A stretch of 64,000 bases of DNA from Hirsutella rhossiliensis (GCF_020360975.1 NW_025408672.1:3658001-3722000); one strand, 5' to 3'; positions 36,841 to 49,564 are shown, counted from the first letter of the stretch. A program made the numbers and translations. Notes: a model not told the origin generated them from the sequence alone.

Positions 36841-37462
36841 TGCAAACCCTCTTGGAAAGTTCTCGTGACCAACTCGCATCCTCCTCCTCAGGTCGACCCA
36901 TATATCCGACTTCACCGTGTCCCAATAGTAGACTCGACACGGTCGGCACCCGCCTCGCTCAGCCGCACGCAATGCCCATCCAACTACCGACGACCGTCAA
37001 AAAGGGAGTCCTGCAATACTACCATAACCTCTTTCTTTCCTTCACTCTCATTCGTTATTGCCCCCTTTGCTATCTACTCCATGCAACGATGACACCGAAG
37101 GGGACTACTGGACTTTCTTTCTCCGCAGTCTTACCCACACTAACCTTACCGTTCGCCGACCTCCAACTTCTCGCAACATAGCCATCACCCCTACTCAACT
37201 TCCAACCCCCGGCTCCCTACTTCACTCACGACCACAGAACCAGATGGTCGAGACTGCTCGAGAACCTCGCCAGCTCATTCCCGCATACCCCCGCTTCTGA
37301 TCTATCACCTAGGTAGCATTCACTGACTCTCAAGTCTCCCCGACCCGAGCCACGAGCCCTCTTTCGAGCAGCAAGAAAACCTGCTTTATAGGATGCCTAC
37401 CTCTACTCTGCCTAACCCCTCCTTTACACTTCCACGGTGACCACATCTGCCATGTTCTCACG

Positions 37463-38864
37463 ATGTCGGCCTCCCAGCTCAACGTCGATACCTCGTCCTC
37501 CCGCGGCAACCTCTTGACAGCCAGAAAATGCTGGCGCCGACATGTCCATGATGGCCTTTGTCCAGCCCGGCTGCCCGTCTAGGTTCGCCTACCAGAATGA
37601 GCATCGTGTCAAAGGCTCAACGCAGAAACCCTAGCGAGGTCTTCCTTCCAACGCCCTCATGGCTGTCGACTCCAGAGTATGCAGCAATCCGGTCAGATCC
37701 TGACAATCCATCGACCTGCATCTTCTTGAGCCTTAATATTTCCATATACAACCAACAGATAATCCTCGGAATGGACCGAGCAGTGGTTCTTTATGGTCGG
37801 CCGTGTTCATCCCTTTGCCCTGACGTGGAAATCGAGCGACGTGATAGCTTCGAGTCGGAGGATGACAACATTACAGAATACACCATCCCGGCTCTCATCG
37901 TCCGCGACCACAGCTACCAGCCGTAGGTGTATGCTCCAGACCTCCGTCACCACTACCATCTCTGACGATGGCCACAGAGTCATCCTCGCACCCTCGGCTC
38001 GGCGGATGCCTTCCCAGCGATACAACCCATTGTCTCCTTCACGGGACCTGTCATCGGTTCCGGCCGCGACCTTCTGCATGGAAACTCGGCTGCGGCCCTT
38101 GACGACACCCAGCTGAGCTGTTGCGGCTTTGTCCAGCTCTCGACCTTTATCTGTCCTGGGATTCCGGGCAAAACACCCTTCAAGGGCTTTCATCCCTTTC
38201 AACTTTTCGTCATCTTCCCCATTCACGCCAATCCTTGGACCTCCTATGCAAGAAGATGACCGAGAGGCGCGATAGCCAGTTCCAGCCGAACGCTCTCCTC
38301 ACCTGCACGGGCAAAATCGCCGGCTTACTCGATCACCAGATCATGACACATGCCCCGGCCTTCGAGCAAGACTATATCTTCATCGTCGTCCCCGATACAT
38401 GGACTTTCCTTGACAGGGCCATGTCCAACCAGGCTTCTGCGACACAGCTACTGCCGACGACACCCAAGGGCTCAGCAACCCCTCGGACTATAGCGATGCG
38501 TTGGCCAGGTTTACCTCTACCAAAAAACGCAAGGCCGCCCCAAGCGGCGCCTCCCCCACGCCGCCTGCATCTAGGTCAGTCGATCCTTATGATGACATCA
38601 AAGCGGTCATTGCCCGATCCCGACCAAACCCCAACCAAGAGACCGCGACTTTCTCCAGAAATTTCCACCATAGTCGCCGCCTGTGATAGTCGAGGCCCCG
38701 CCAAATCCGACACTTCCTCCCTTCTGTCCCACGAAGACCCCCCAGAGACGGACACCGAGCCAGTCAATCACCCAGCCACATCCGCCTCTGGCCCTATCAG
38801 ACCTCCGGCGTCAATCTCTTCCCGACCGCACCGCGCCCGACATCCGCCCAAGAATATTCTGTAA
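37463..38864 (+). pseudogene. Helitron accessory protein P, unit 2 copy, frame-broken
   Basis: Exon 1 starts MSASQLNVDTSSS and contains MAFVQPGCPSRFAYQNEHRV and ISIYNQQI. The intron is 37923-37979 (GTAGGT...TCTGAC...CAGAG). Exon 2 is in phase and reads IQPIVSFTGPVIGSGRDLLH, CGFVQLSTFICPGIPGKTPF, then CTGKIAGLLDHQIM...YIFIVVPDTWTFLDRA. The tail has TPTKRPRLSPE and ends SRPHRARHPPKNIL. Shifts occur in exon 1 (near 37520, 37615, 37750 and 37825), near 38245 and near 38470. The C-terminal half from about 38250 is in one frame except for a local swap at 38470-38640. The basic KRPRLSPE patch resembles a nuclear localisation signal. Confidence 0.7.
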
Positions 38865-39347
38865 AGCAACGAACGAAACAACACAACATGACAAGGAACA
38901 TGTTTCATCATCCTCAAACTCAAGTGCGAAAGGCCCTAATGGGATATTTCCTTCTCCTCTTGCTCTCCTTTTCACAAAGACAATCCAGTCAAAACTTCTC
39001 CAATATACTCCTTATTCTGTTTATATCCACCACTTATAGCACCTGTAAATCCTCAGAGCCTTCCACTCGCCCACACATGCATTACCCACCCACAACTCTC
39101 TTCACCCCTGCCGCCTCTCCACGCCCTTTGCGCCTTTGCAAAGCAAAATCTCCTTGCAGCGGCCTAGGCTGCCTCTCTGACGCTCTGTCTCGATTTCACT
39201 CACGATAATGCTCTACGTCTCTCGCCGGATCTCCATCTCATATCTCTTATCTCACTCTTCTTCCTGTCTTCCTCTCACTTCCCCTGTCTCCTATCTCCTG
39301 TCGCCAACTCTCTCCTCTCCCCGACTTTCTCCTGTCGCCATCGCCAA

Positions 39348-39391
39348 CTTTCGTTCCGAAAGGCCTCTTTGCGCGAGCCGCGGCTGGCGAG
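39348..39391. repeat. right subterminal motif and palindrome of unit 2
   Basis: CTTTCGTTCCGAAAGGC, then TTTGCGCGAGCCGCGGCTGG. The centre AGCCGCGGCT is a perfect palindrome within a direct repeat of GCGAGCC. The same block occurs at the right end of unit 3. Confidence 0.7.
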
Positions 39392-39678
39392 CCTTCCCCT
39401 CGTATGCCTTGAGGAACGAAAGGCCTTCTAACGTGTATGCCTTGAGGAACGAAAGGCCTTCTAACGTGCCCCGCAGACCCCGCCCTCTCCCCCCAAAAGT
39501 TCTCCGCCCCTTGATTGGTCCCTTGTGATTGGTCCCTCCTTGCCTCCCTCCTCGTTGGTCGCTGCCCTTCCCCCGGCTTCTGTTGCCTTTTCGCGTGCCT
39601 TATCCCACCACTAGGCGCCTCCCACCCTGTCTGCCGCCTGCCGACTCTTCCCGCCTGCCGAACTCTTCATCGCGTCAC

Positions 39679-42600
39679 CTAGCCCGGCCGCCTTGACTCT
39701 TCAGCATCACCGTCCAGCCAGCGCAACGCCTCCTCAACGGTCCTCTCGCTCAGTACCTCGAGCCTGGCCTGTGCGGCAGTCATCTCCTCGGGGACCCGGT
39801 TGCCCACCAAGTCTCTGTCCCGCACCTTGGACACGAGCATGATGCCGTCTAGAGTTCGGCAGCGCGATAGCTGCACGTACAGGCCGTACGGGTCGCACTG
39901 CGAGGGCACCACCGTTCCATCCATCTTCGTCGTCCGTGTCCTCGCAGCTCGAGGGCCACGCGCTCCAGCGTTTTGCCCTGCACCTTGTAGTCCGTGCACG
40001 CGAACGCTGCTGCGCACGGCAAACCCTTTCGGCTGACGTCGTTGCGTTGCCACGGCCTTTTTCGCTGGCACTGTATCTTAACGGTCATGGGTGTCAACAA
40101 GATCGTGCCCGGCGGCATCCCGACGAAGTGGAGATATCTCGTCGTCTCCGATTCGAGAATGATCCCCGCCGGCGGCCCGAAGTGGATCGTCATATCGGCC
40201 GAGATCCGATGCCCCGGGTACGCCTTGTCGACAATGACCTCCACCGCCGAGTAGCTCGCGCCGTTCACTAGCTTCAGCCCCTGGTGGGTGTTGTGGTTCA
40301 CGACGATGGGCATCCCGGCCACGAACATGAAGACGGCCGGCACCGGGATCGCGCTATCGTCGCCCTGGTTGAGTATCATGATCGCCTCTTCCTCCGTCGG
40401 CAGCTCCTCCTTCCACTTGTGCTCGGAGATGAAAATGCGCATCGTCGACCGCTGCTGGACCCGGAACGCCAGGCTCGCCTCCATGTTCAGGTTCCACCGA
40501 TTCCTATTGAGCGGCGTCACCACGGTGATGCCCGTCTCCCAAGGGATCCGCCTTCCTCCCGGTAGCACCTTGAGTTGAGGAGGTTTAGATCCGTCCGATC
40601 CTGCACGCCTAGACGGATCCGCTTCAGCAGCCTCTGCAGCTCCGGGTCGCCGGCGGCGCGCATCTGCTCGTCCAGCATGACGACCGTCGTGAACCTCTTC
40701 CACAGTGCGTGCGCTTTGTCGTGCTGGTGACGCTGCTCGGCCTTGAACGAGTTGTCTACGTCCCACGAGATGGCCGCGCTAGGCAGGACGATCGACCTCT
40801 CTTGGACCGGCCGGAACTGCTGAAAATCTCCGCAGAAGAGGACGATGGGGATCCCCCCGAAATCTTGCCGCGATCCGCGAAGCCGGCGAAGCCGCTCGTT
40901 CACGGCGTGCAGCGTCCGCGCCCCGAGCATGCTCACCTCGTCGATGACGAGCACATCCTTCTCCTGCCAATCCATTCGAGACTGGCCGTGGATGAACCGC
41001 TCCGCCTGTTTCGGCAGCCGCACCGTCAAGGTCTTTGACCATGTTCGCGCCCCCCGCCCCTTGGTCTTTAGTGAACCCGCAGGCGGAGTGGATCGTGATG
41101 CCGTTGATCCGCGCCGCCGCAGTCCCCGACGTCGCCGTGATCAGCAGACGATTCGAAAGGCTCTTTTTACTGAACAGCTCGACGAGTGCCTCGATGATTC
41201 GCGACTTGCCGGTACCGCCCTCGCCACCGACGAACTGGCGCAGCTGGCAGGCATCGCCCCGTCGGTCTGCTGCATCAAATCGAGCTGGCGGCATATTATC
41301 AGAAAAGCGATGGACTGCCTCTTGTTCAGCGTCAGCCGTGTTGCCAACACCTTGCCCGCCGCGAGGAAGGAGGTTGATGGGCCAAACTGAACGTCCATTC
41401 CCGCCCCTGCGTCGATAGCGGTCTCGTCGGAGTCGGCCATCGTCATTTCGACCTCGTCCTCCCGAAACCGGTCATCACCCTTCGCAACGCTGCGCGGCGA
41501 TCGCTTTCCCAGGCGGCGGGCGTGCTTTGTATCCCTTGGATCATCCTCTCCTCTCCTTCGAGGCACTTACCTGCTGCGACTTGATAGCCTTGACCTGATC
41601 CTGCGGCGGTAGTGCGGCCCCGGAAAATACCCGCCCTGGCATGCTTAACCGCCTCTCCTCGTTCGATCAGCGCCGTGGCCTCGAGCTCGGCCGTCGAGCG
41701 CAGCGCCGATTGCTGAAACCGACAGAGCTGCTGTATCATTGCCATGAGCTCCGGCGACTTGGCCGTCACCTGATTCGCTCCCACTGCACCTCGGACGACG
41801 TCGATGAGCCGCGTTGCGTCTCCGATGCTGTTGGGCTGATATGTCGCTGCAGACTCCGCGCCCGCCTCGCCTGCTCCACCCTCCTCGACGTGTGCGACCG
41901 TCGGGTCGCCATCGCCGGACGAGGCTGCCCATTGCTTGGCGTCGCGTTTTGCGTCTTCGGCGGATCGTCGAAGCAGCTGCACGTTGTCGACGAGACATGA
42001 TATTCTCGGGGCCATAGCGTCTCGAGCCCGCGCCCAGATGCTGTTGATCTCACCTGTTCCTTCGCCCAGGAAGGACTCCCACGGCACGAACAGCGCAAGA
42101 TGCTGCACGGCTGCCCTTCAGGGGGTGGGTTAGCCTCTCCGATAATGCCCGCTGACAGAGCAGTTGCCATACACACCTCCGGTAGCACGACTCGTCATCG
42201 TAGGTGAAGTCCTTGCTCAGGTAGCCGTCGAGGCAGACGGTAGCGTGCTTGCCCGGCCGCCTGAGCACCTGAACCCAGCGTCGTCCCGGCGCCCATCCAT
42301 CCTCGAAAGACATCTCCCCAAGCCGCCCAGCTCTCGTCGTTGCCGATGCGTTTCAGTCTGACGATCGATATGTAGTCATACAGGCATAGGCCTTTCAGCA
42401 GCTCTCCCGGTGCTGGTACGCCTCGACGTGGGAGATTCTCAGGCCTTCTTCTTCGACGACGACCGACTCATCCAAGGTGTCATCCGTAGCCGCAGCGCCA
42501 CTGGCTTCTCGGAGATGCCGCCATCGCCGAAAGACTTCCCAGTACAGCAGAGAACAGTTCAGGTACGCCCACGCGCTGCTGTCGGTGAACTCGGCCGGAT

Positions 42601-45600
42601 ATCCGAGAAGGTGAGCGACGACCTCGACCTGTGATAGCGGACGCTCCGTGAACACGCGGTTCGCCACTCTCATCAGGAACTGTCGCGTCCTGTTCCCCTG
42701 ACAGGGTCATCGGTGGCAGCGTCTCCGCCACCGTCCCGCCCTCCGTTGGCCGTGCCATCACCTGTTGAGGCGGCCAGGAGCTCGGCCGCGGCCGCCACAC
42801 GCTTCCACACCGGGTCCTCCACCTTGGTCGCGTAGTTCGTGACATAATAGATGAGGGCCATTGTCTTGCGCTGCGTCGCAATGAAGGAAATATCATGGTT
42901 GTGCCGGAGCCCGACAGCAATAGCCTCGTTCCATCGATTGACCATGCTGTGTGTCCTCCGGATCTGCAGCACCCCGTCTGCCGTGAGGGCGGTCTTGTCG
43001 ACTAACCTCCATGGCGCCTTGAACCGGCAGAGGTCCCTTCCGCCCTCCTTTGCCCAAGGAATACTTCACACAGGTCGGGCTATGCGTGTGCACCTGCGTC
43101 GCGCCGGCACAGAAGTTGGCCTCCTCGATAAACGCGGCCGAGAACTGCGCGGCGTTGTCCAGCAGGGAACCAATACCGCCCGTCACAGATCGCTCCGCTT
43201 GCACGGCGCAAAAACTTTCCTGGTCCAGATCCTGCCTTGCACGTCAACCCGGCCCCACTTGGCCATCAGAAGAGTACTTCAGGCTCCCGGTGGCACATCT
43301 TAGGTAGGCATTCTTACCTCTGAGAAGACGCTATCGATGTATCGGACGATTCGCTCGCGATACGCCGCCTGATCCTCCCCGTGGATGTCGGCAAGCATCG
43401 AGCTGAGATGCGCGTTCCCGTGCAGCCAGAGCAAGCCGTGAACATGAAGCGCCCCTCGTTCGTTCGTCTCCACGGCGCCATAGTACTTGCCGATGCGCCC
43501 GAATACCGACTCTTCACCGACCTTCACGTAATGATCGAAGAACAGCTTCATCTCGCGGTGGAAGAACACGGCCGAGCTCATGGGATCCGATATCGCCAGC
43601 CGTGCCCGCTTATACGCATCCCCAAGGCCTTCTAAGAACTCCTCGGCCGCGTCGGGATCGCGTGTGCGGTATGCCGCCAGTCGCAGCTTCACCGGGTTCG
43701 TAATGTCGTTCGGGTTGATGGTGAACCAGATGGCCGGCACGCCATATCCGACGATGAGCGACTGGATTTTCCGCCGCATATTGAGACGGACCTCTCGACA
43801 TGGGCTGCCGGTGGCCGTAAAGCGAGAGGCTCCTGAGAAGCTCCTTCACGTCACCATCGGTCGTCTTACCCGAGCTCTCCAACTCGACCCTCGCCGCCGC
43901 TAGCCTTTCTGTGGTCATCGAACGCACGATGCGCTCTACCTTGCGGAAGTTCTTCCTCCCCACACTCAACATGCTGACCCGGCGGTTCCTCGATCGCACC
44001 CCCATGTTGAAGACGAGAAATGCGAAGATGTGGTGCAGTGCAAATCGACCACCATGGCGCCGGAGCACGATCTCGGCCCACGCCTGAAGGTTCAAGCTTC
44101 GAGACGATACGGGTCTCCGCGGCCGCCTCTGCCTCGACAGCCCTGCCTCGCAAGTTGGCCGTGACCTTCCCGCGTCGACCATGGTCTCTTCAACCAGCCT
44201 TGGTCCCCAACGCCAAATGGGAACAGGGTCGGGAACGTCCTGGCAAAGAAGGACGCCTCAAAGGAATCGGTAAACTCACCCCCGCGAAACCCGGATGTAT
44301 GGCTCACAACCACCGTCGCCACGCCCCGAACCCCGGCTAGGGACCCGACCCACGCTCGGGCCCGCACGGCCGTCGTCGGCACCTTCACCAACAGCGTCAC
44401 AGGCAAACTGCAGCTTCTCCACGTCCGCGACGTCTGGCGGTCCGTCGAGCGCGAACATGCCAGAAGACGTCACCTCGTTGATCGCTGGAACGTTCTGGTC
44501 GGGGCAGGCGTCACTTCCATCGCGAACCGCGCCTTCTCCGTTGGGCCCGTGACCTTCACCCTGGCCGCCGGCTTCTTGTCCTTGGTTGAGCAGGGCGAAG
44601 AGCTCCTCGATCTCCACCGGCCCTCCTCGTCCATGGCGCGTTCCGTGGGCGGCACAACGTGCGCCGTCCGCGCTTTCTCCCACCCAGACGGCTCGTTCCG
44701 CTCCATACGATCGCACACCGACGACGGTACCCCGTGTATCGAGTCTCCCCAGCTCTCCATCTCCGCCGCGTCGATCTCGATCTCGGCGTAGTGGGGGTTG
44801 TTCCGCTTCAGCCAGACAAGGGCCCTCTCGACCACCCGCCGCCTCACCGACAAGAGACTCGACAGGTCGCTCGGTGCCGGCTTCCGCGCCCTGCCACGAG
44901 ATGTGGATCTCGTCCAGTGCTTGCAAAGGGGTGCGGGAGCACTTTGGTGGCCAGCTCCTGCACATTGTTCGGAAACACCGTGATGTGGCCCTGACATGCC
45001 TCGGATACTTCACGCTCTGCCTCTGCCCGCCCGGAATGCTATATCTCGTGACAAACCCGTAACATGAGTTCAGCGAGATGAGCTTCTCTTCGACCGGCGT
45101 CAGTCCCTTGAGCTCATCGGGAACATGTGCTCGCAGCCAAGGCGACTGTGAAGGTGGATCGCCGGCGACAGGCTCCTGCGCGCCAGGCATCGGCCACACT
45201 CGGCGCACACCGACACGGACTCGCCCTCAGGAAAGCAACTCCGGCATGAAAATGGTGAGCGGCCGCCCTTTGGTACGCAACTTGACAGCCAATGATCCCA
45301 TGTAATCTCCTCAACTCTCCTCTCGTACACTTGCGGTAGCACCATGCAGGTCCGTATCGGCAACGTGCTCGCATCGTGGAACGCCTGATAGAAGTCTCGC
45401 ACCGTCGACACCTTCCTCTCGAGCGGTATTGGCGTGCACCACGTCTGATCGTTAGACAATCTCTCCTTCAAGGCAAAGTCTTCCTCCAAAAAGCGCAGCA
45501 CACTCGCCAGGTCTTCGGCCTGCAGCTCCCGTCTCCTATGCCTTCCGATTCCACTTCGGACCTGTTTTATCGGGCGCCCATCCCGGCTAGGAAGACGGGC

Positions 45601-46521
45601 TCTCTTCTCCGCCTCCGGGACTGCCTCTGTCCGCGCAGCGAGCCGTCCGCTGCCTCTGCTGCGCCATCGTCCACACCCACCTGTGCCCTTGGCCGCCGAA
45701 CCGGTCCCCGACGGAGCTTGGGCAAACCCCATGCAATCGATGCTGCAAATTGCGCCGTTCGTCTTAGGTCTTGGAAAGTCGTATCCTTGGGCTGGATAGG
45801 TCGGAGCGTCGGTCCCTTTTTCGAACGAACACCCGGGACACCGCCGGTCGCCGCCTTATCTCCCTGCCCGTCACCTTCAGGACCCTCTCCTGGGGCAAAA
45901 CGGCCGATGAAGGGCGGACTGTTAGAGCCCACTGCCCCCTGGTCTCCACGTTCTGTAGGCAACACGAACCTCGGAAGCGGACTCGGTGACTGACGTTGCG
46001 CGGAATTTCCGCTGCTGACCAAATTACGGGACTTCCGTGCTCTGCTTGACCGCAAACCGCCTCGCGGCGGTCTTCTCGGCAGTGACTTTGCGATCGCCTC
46101 TGCATGCTTTCTCCATGCGGTTTCTTCGACCGCAGACTGCTTAGGCTGAATCAGCCGGAACGTTAATGCTTCATTCGCCACTGATCTGTATCTCCCGAAC
46201 CGCCCCAACCTTGTCTCCCGTGCTCCGTGCCCTTCTCGGAGTTGCCCTGTATCATCTCCGCACCCCGAAACAGGCACTCCCCGTTCCTACCTCTTCTCCA
46301 TCCTCGACTGACAACGAACAGGCTCCACGGTGAGCGGCCGCCTCGCCTAGCTTCCCTGCAGGACTGTCCGCCATGCTACTGCCTCCTCGACGTCGACTAG
46401 CGTGGATTGGCAACAGGCTAGAAAGTTTTGGCTCCGGAGCACTTCCACTTGGATAATCTCGCTTCTTGGCGTACACTATTTCTTTCCGAGTGGGAAGCTT
46501 CCTAACGATCACTACTCTCAT
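39679..46521 (-). pseudogene. Helitron Rep-PIF1 helicase, copy C (unit 3), best preserved
   Basis: The N-terminus is near 46521 (MRVVIVRKLPTRKEIVYAKK). RPIQP-like modules lie at about 46160-46030 and 45810-45700. The Cys finger and DUF6570-like region lie at 45.4-44.6 kb. Helitron-like N includes the Helitron hallmark FPTLFPFG near 44240. The HUH motif HVHGLLWLHG is in frame (43438-43446), and YRERIVRYIDSVF precedes an intron at 43233-43317. The tyrosine block YYVTNYATK lies near 42822-42850. In the PIF1 helicase, Walker A is near 41203-41231, with VIDEVSMLGART, VLFCGDFQQFRPV and DYKVQGKTLERVALEL. The end is at 39679. Frame breaks remain (for example near 43795, 42700, 41260, 41025, 40550 and 39935). 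All catalytic motifs can be read locally, so correcting a few indels might give an intact gene. Biochemical activity cannot be judged from sequence alone. Confidence 0.85.
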
Positions 46522-46784
46522 GGCCGTGGCGTTTCTTCCTTATAATGCTTGCCTATGGTACCGAAGCGATGCAATACTACTACCCCTTTGTAATCCCCCA
46601 TTTACCCTCCCTATGTGCGTCCACCGTCCCGGCCCTCGGCTGGTCTCCACGTGCGACCTGCTACCCCAGCTTTGCCAAAGGCGGCCCTTCCATCGCCGTG
46701 CTCTCTTTGCGCACTCCAGCGAATCCCTGGCTACTGCCGACCTCCGGCACATGGGGTGGCCGCGCCAACCGCCCGCCGCACACT

Positions 46785-47000
46785 TCCAACCATACTCTCC
46801 GGCCCTTCCAACGCCGTCCCACCCACCTTGCGCATCAGTTGCTCCATCAATATCTGCCACTCCACCTCGTCGAGCAACAGCCAAAAGGCTGCCGGCGATA
46901 ACATGTCCACGGTGTCCTCGTGCAACCGGACTACCCGGCTAGGTTTGCTCCTCGCCACCACCAACGTCGCATCAACGGCCTTCATGCTAAAGCGACAGCC
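46785..47000 (+). pseudogene. truncated duplicate of P exon 1 (unit 3)
   Basis: GDNMSTVSSCNRTTRLG reads here as a shifted version of the P start (CCGGCGATAACATGTCC, then CAACCGGACTACCCGGCTAGG). A segment matching RINGLNAKA follows in another frame (CGCATCAACGGCCTTCATGC). It is parallel to the fragment in unit 2 and lies about 0.7-0.9 kb upstream of the real P gene. Confidence 0.55.
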
Positions 47001-47669
47001 AGGATCCCCCTGCCTGTCCTCTTGTAGTCGCTAGCCACCGGAGTCTCGACTTGCAAACCCTCTTGGAGAGTTCTCGTGACCAACTCGCATCCTCCTCCTC
47101 AGGTCGTCCCCTATACCCGCCTTCCCCGTGCCCCAATAGGGGACTCGACACGGTCGGCACCCGCCTCGCTCAGCCGCACGCAATGCCCCTCCAACTACCG
47201 ACGACCGTCAAAAGGGACCCTGCAATACTACCATAACCTCTTTCTTTCCTTCACTCTCATTCGTTATTGTCGCCTTTGCTATCTACTCCATGCAACGATG
47301 ACACCGAAGGGTACTGCTGGACTTTCTTTCTCCGCAGACTTACCCACACTAACCTTACTGTTCGCCGACCTCCAACTTCTCGCGACATAGCCATCACCCC
47401 TACTCAACTTCCAACCCCGGCTCCTACTTCACTCACGACCATAGAACCAGATGGTCGAGACTGTTCAAGAACCTCGCCAGCTCATTCCCGCATACCCCCG
47501 CTTCTGATCTATCACCTAGGTAGCATTCTCTGACTCTTAAGTCTCCCCGACCCTAGCCGCGAGCCCTCTTTCGAGCAGCAAGAAAACCTGCTTTATAGGA
47601 TGCCCACCTCCACTCTGCGTAACCCCTCATTTACACTTCCACGGTGACTACATCTGCCATGTTCTCACG

Positions 47670-49083
47670 ATGTCGGCCTCCCAGCTCAACGTCGATACCT
47701 CGTCCTCCCCGCGGCAACCTCTTGACAGCCAGAAAATGCTGGCGCCGACATGTCCATGATGGCCTTTGTCCAGCCCGGCTGCCCGGCTAGGTTCGCCTAC
47801 CAGAATGAGCATCGTGTCAAAGAGCTCAACGCAGAAACCCTAGCGAGGTCTTCCTTCCCACGCCCTCATGGCTGTCGACTCCGGAGTATGCAGCAATCCG
47901 GTCAGATACTGGCAATCCATCGACCTGCATCTTCTTCAGCCTTAATATTTCCATATACAACCAACAGATAATCTCCTCGGAATGGACCGAGCAATGGTTC
48001 TTCATGGTCGGCCGTGTTCATCCCTTTGCCCTGACGTGGGAAATCGAGCGACGTGATGGCTTGGAGTCGGACGATGATAACATCACAGAATACACCGTCC
48101 CCGCGCTTATAGTCCGCGATCACAGCTACCAACCGTGAGTCTATGCTCCAAATCTCTCTGTCGCCACTGCCCTCCTGACGATATCCATAGAATTGTCACT
48201 CGCACCTCAGCTCGGTGGATACTTTCCCAACGATACAACCCATTGTCTCCTTCACGGGACCTGTCATCGGCTCCGGCCGCGACCTCCTGCATGGAAACTC
48301 GGCTGCGGCCCTTGACGACACCCAGCTGAGCTGCTGCGGCTTTGTCCAGCTCTCCACCTTTATTTGTCCTGGGATTCCCGGCAAAACCCCTTCAAGGGCT
48401 TTCACCCTTCCAAGTTTTCGTCATCTTCCCCATTCACGCTAATCCTTGGACCTCCTATGCAAGAAGATGACCGAGAGGCGCGACAGCCAGTTCCAGTCGA
48501 ACACTCTCTTCACCTGTACGGGCAAAATCGCCGGCTTACTGGATCACCAGATCATGAAACATGCCCCGGCTTTCGACCAAGACTATATCTTCATCGTCGT
48601 CCCCGACACGTGGACTTTCCACGACAAGGCCATGTCCGACCAGGCTTCTGCAACACAACTACTGCCGACGACACCCAAGAGCGCGGTCGGCAATCCTCGG
48701 ACTATAGCGTTGCGTTGGCCAGGTTTACCTCTACGAAGAAACCCAAGGCCGCCCAAAGCCCCGCCTCCCCCACGCCGCATGCTTCTGGCCCAGTCGATCC
48801 CCTTATGCTGGCATCAAGTCGGTCATTGCCCGATCCCTACCAAACCCCAACCAAGAGACCGCGACTTTCTCCCGAAACTTCCACCATAATCACCGACTGT
48901 GACGGTCAAGACTCCCCCAAATCCGATACCTCCTCCTTTCTGTCCCCGGACCCCGCAGAGTCAGAGACGGACACCGAACAGGTCAATCACCAAGACACAT
49001 CCGCCTCTGGCTCTATCAGACCTCCCGCGTCGATATCTTCCCGACCACTGCGCGCCCGACGTCCGCCCAAGAATATTCTCTAA
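47670..49083 (+). pseudogene. Helitron accessory protein P, unit 3 copy, frame-broken
   Basis: The start is MSASQLNVDTSSSPRQPLDS. Exon 1 includes MAFVQPGCPARFAYQNEHRV, ISSEWTEQWFFMVGRVHPF and LTWEIERRDGLESDDDNITE. The intron is 48135-48210 (GTGAGT...CCTCAG), in phase. Exon 2 reads TIQPIVSFTGPVIGSGRDLL, CGFVQLSTFICPGIPGKT, CTGKIAGLLDHQIM...YIFIVVPDTWTFHDKA, then DYSVALARFTSTKK, TPTKRPRLSPET and the end SRPLRARRPPKNIL. Shifts occur near 47745 and in exon 1 around 47860-47945, near 48395-48470 and near 48690. It is very close to the unit 2 copy, and the changes keep the amino acid pattern of the core. Confidence 0.7.
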
Positions 49084-49564
49084 ACTTTAAAGCATCAAAC
49101 GAAACAATACAACATGACAACATGTCTCATCATCCTCAAAATCAACTGCCAAAGGCTCGAATAGCACATTCTCTTCTCTTCTTGTTCTCCTTTTCATGAA
49201 GACGATCAAGTCAAAACTTCCCAATATACTCCTTATTCTGTTTATACCTACGACTTATACCGGTAGCACATGTAAATTTTCCGAGCCTTCCACTCGCCCA
49301 GACATGCATTACCCACTCACATCTCTCTTCAACCCTGCCGTCTCTCCACGCCCTTTGAGTTTGCGCCTTTTTAAACAAAATCTCCCTCCAGCGGCCTAGC
49401 CTGCCTCCCCGACGCTCTGTCTCGGTTTCACTCACGATAATGCTCTACGTCTCTCGCCGTGTCTCGTATCTCGACCTCACTCTTCTTCCTGTCTCCAATC
49501 TACTATCGCCAACTCTCTCTCTCTCTTCTGTAGCCAACTCTTCTCCGGTTCTCTTGTCGCCAAA

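Larger units (their letters stand above)
28618..39391 (-). mobile_element. Helitron array unit 2
   Basis: The unit runs from the left motif at 28618-28635 to the right motif CTTTCGTTCCGAAAGGC at 39348-39364, followed by the palindrome AGCCGCGGCT (about 39376-39385). It contains Rep-helicase copy B (minus), a truncated P-like fragment and a P gene (plus). It is closely related to unit 3 throughout. Confidence 0.8.
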
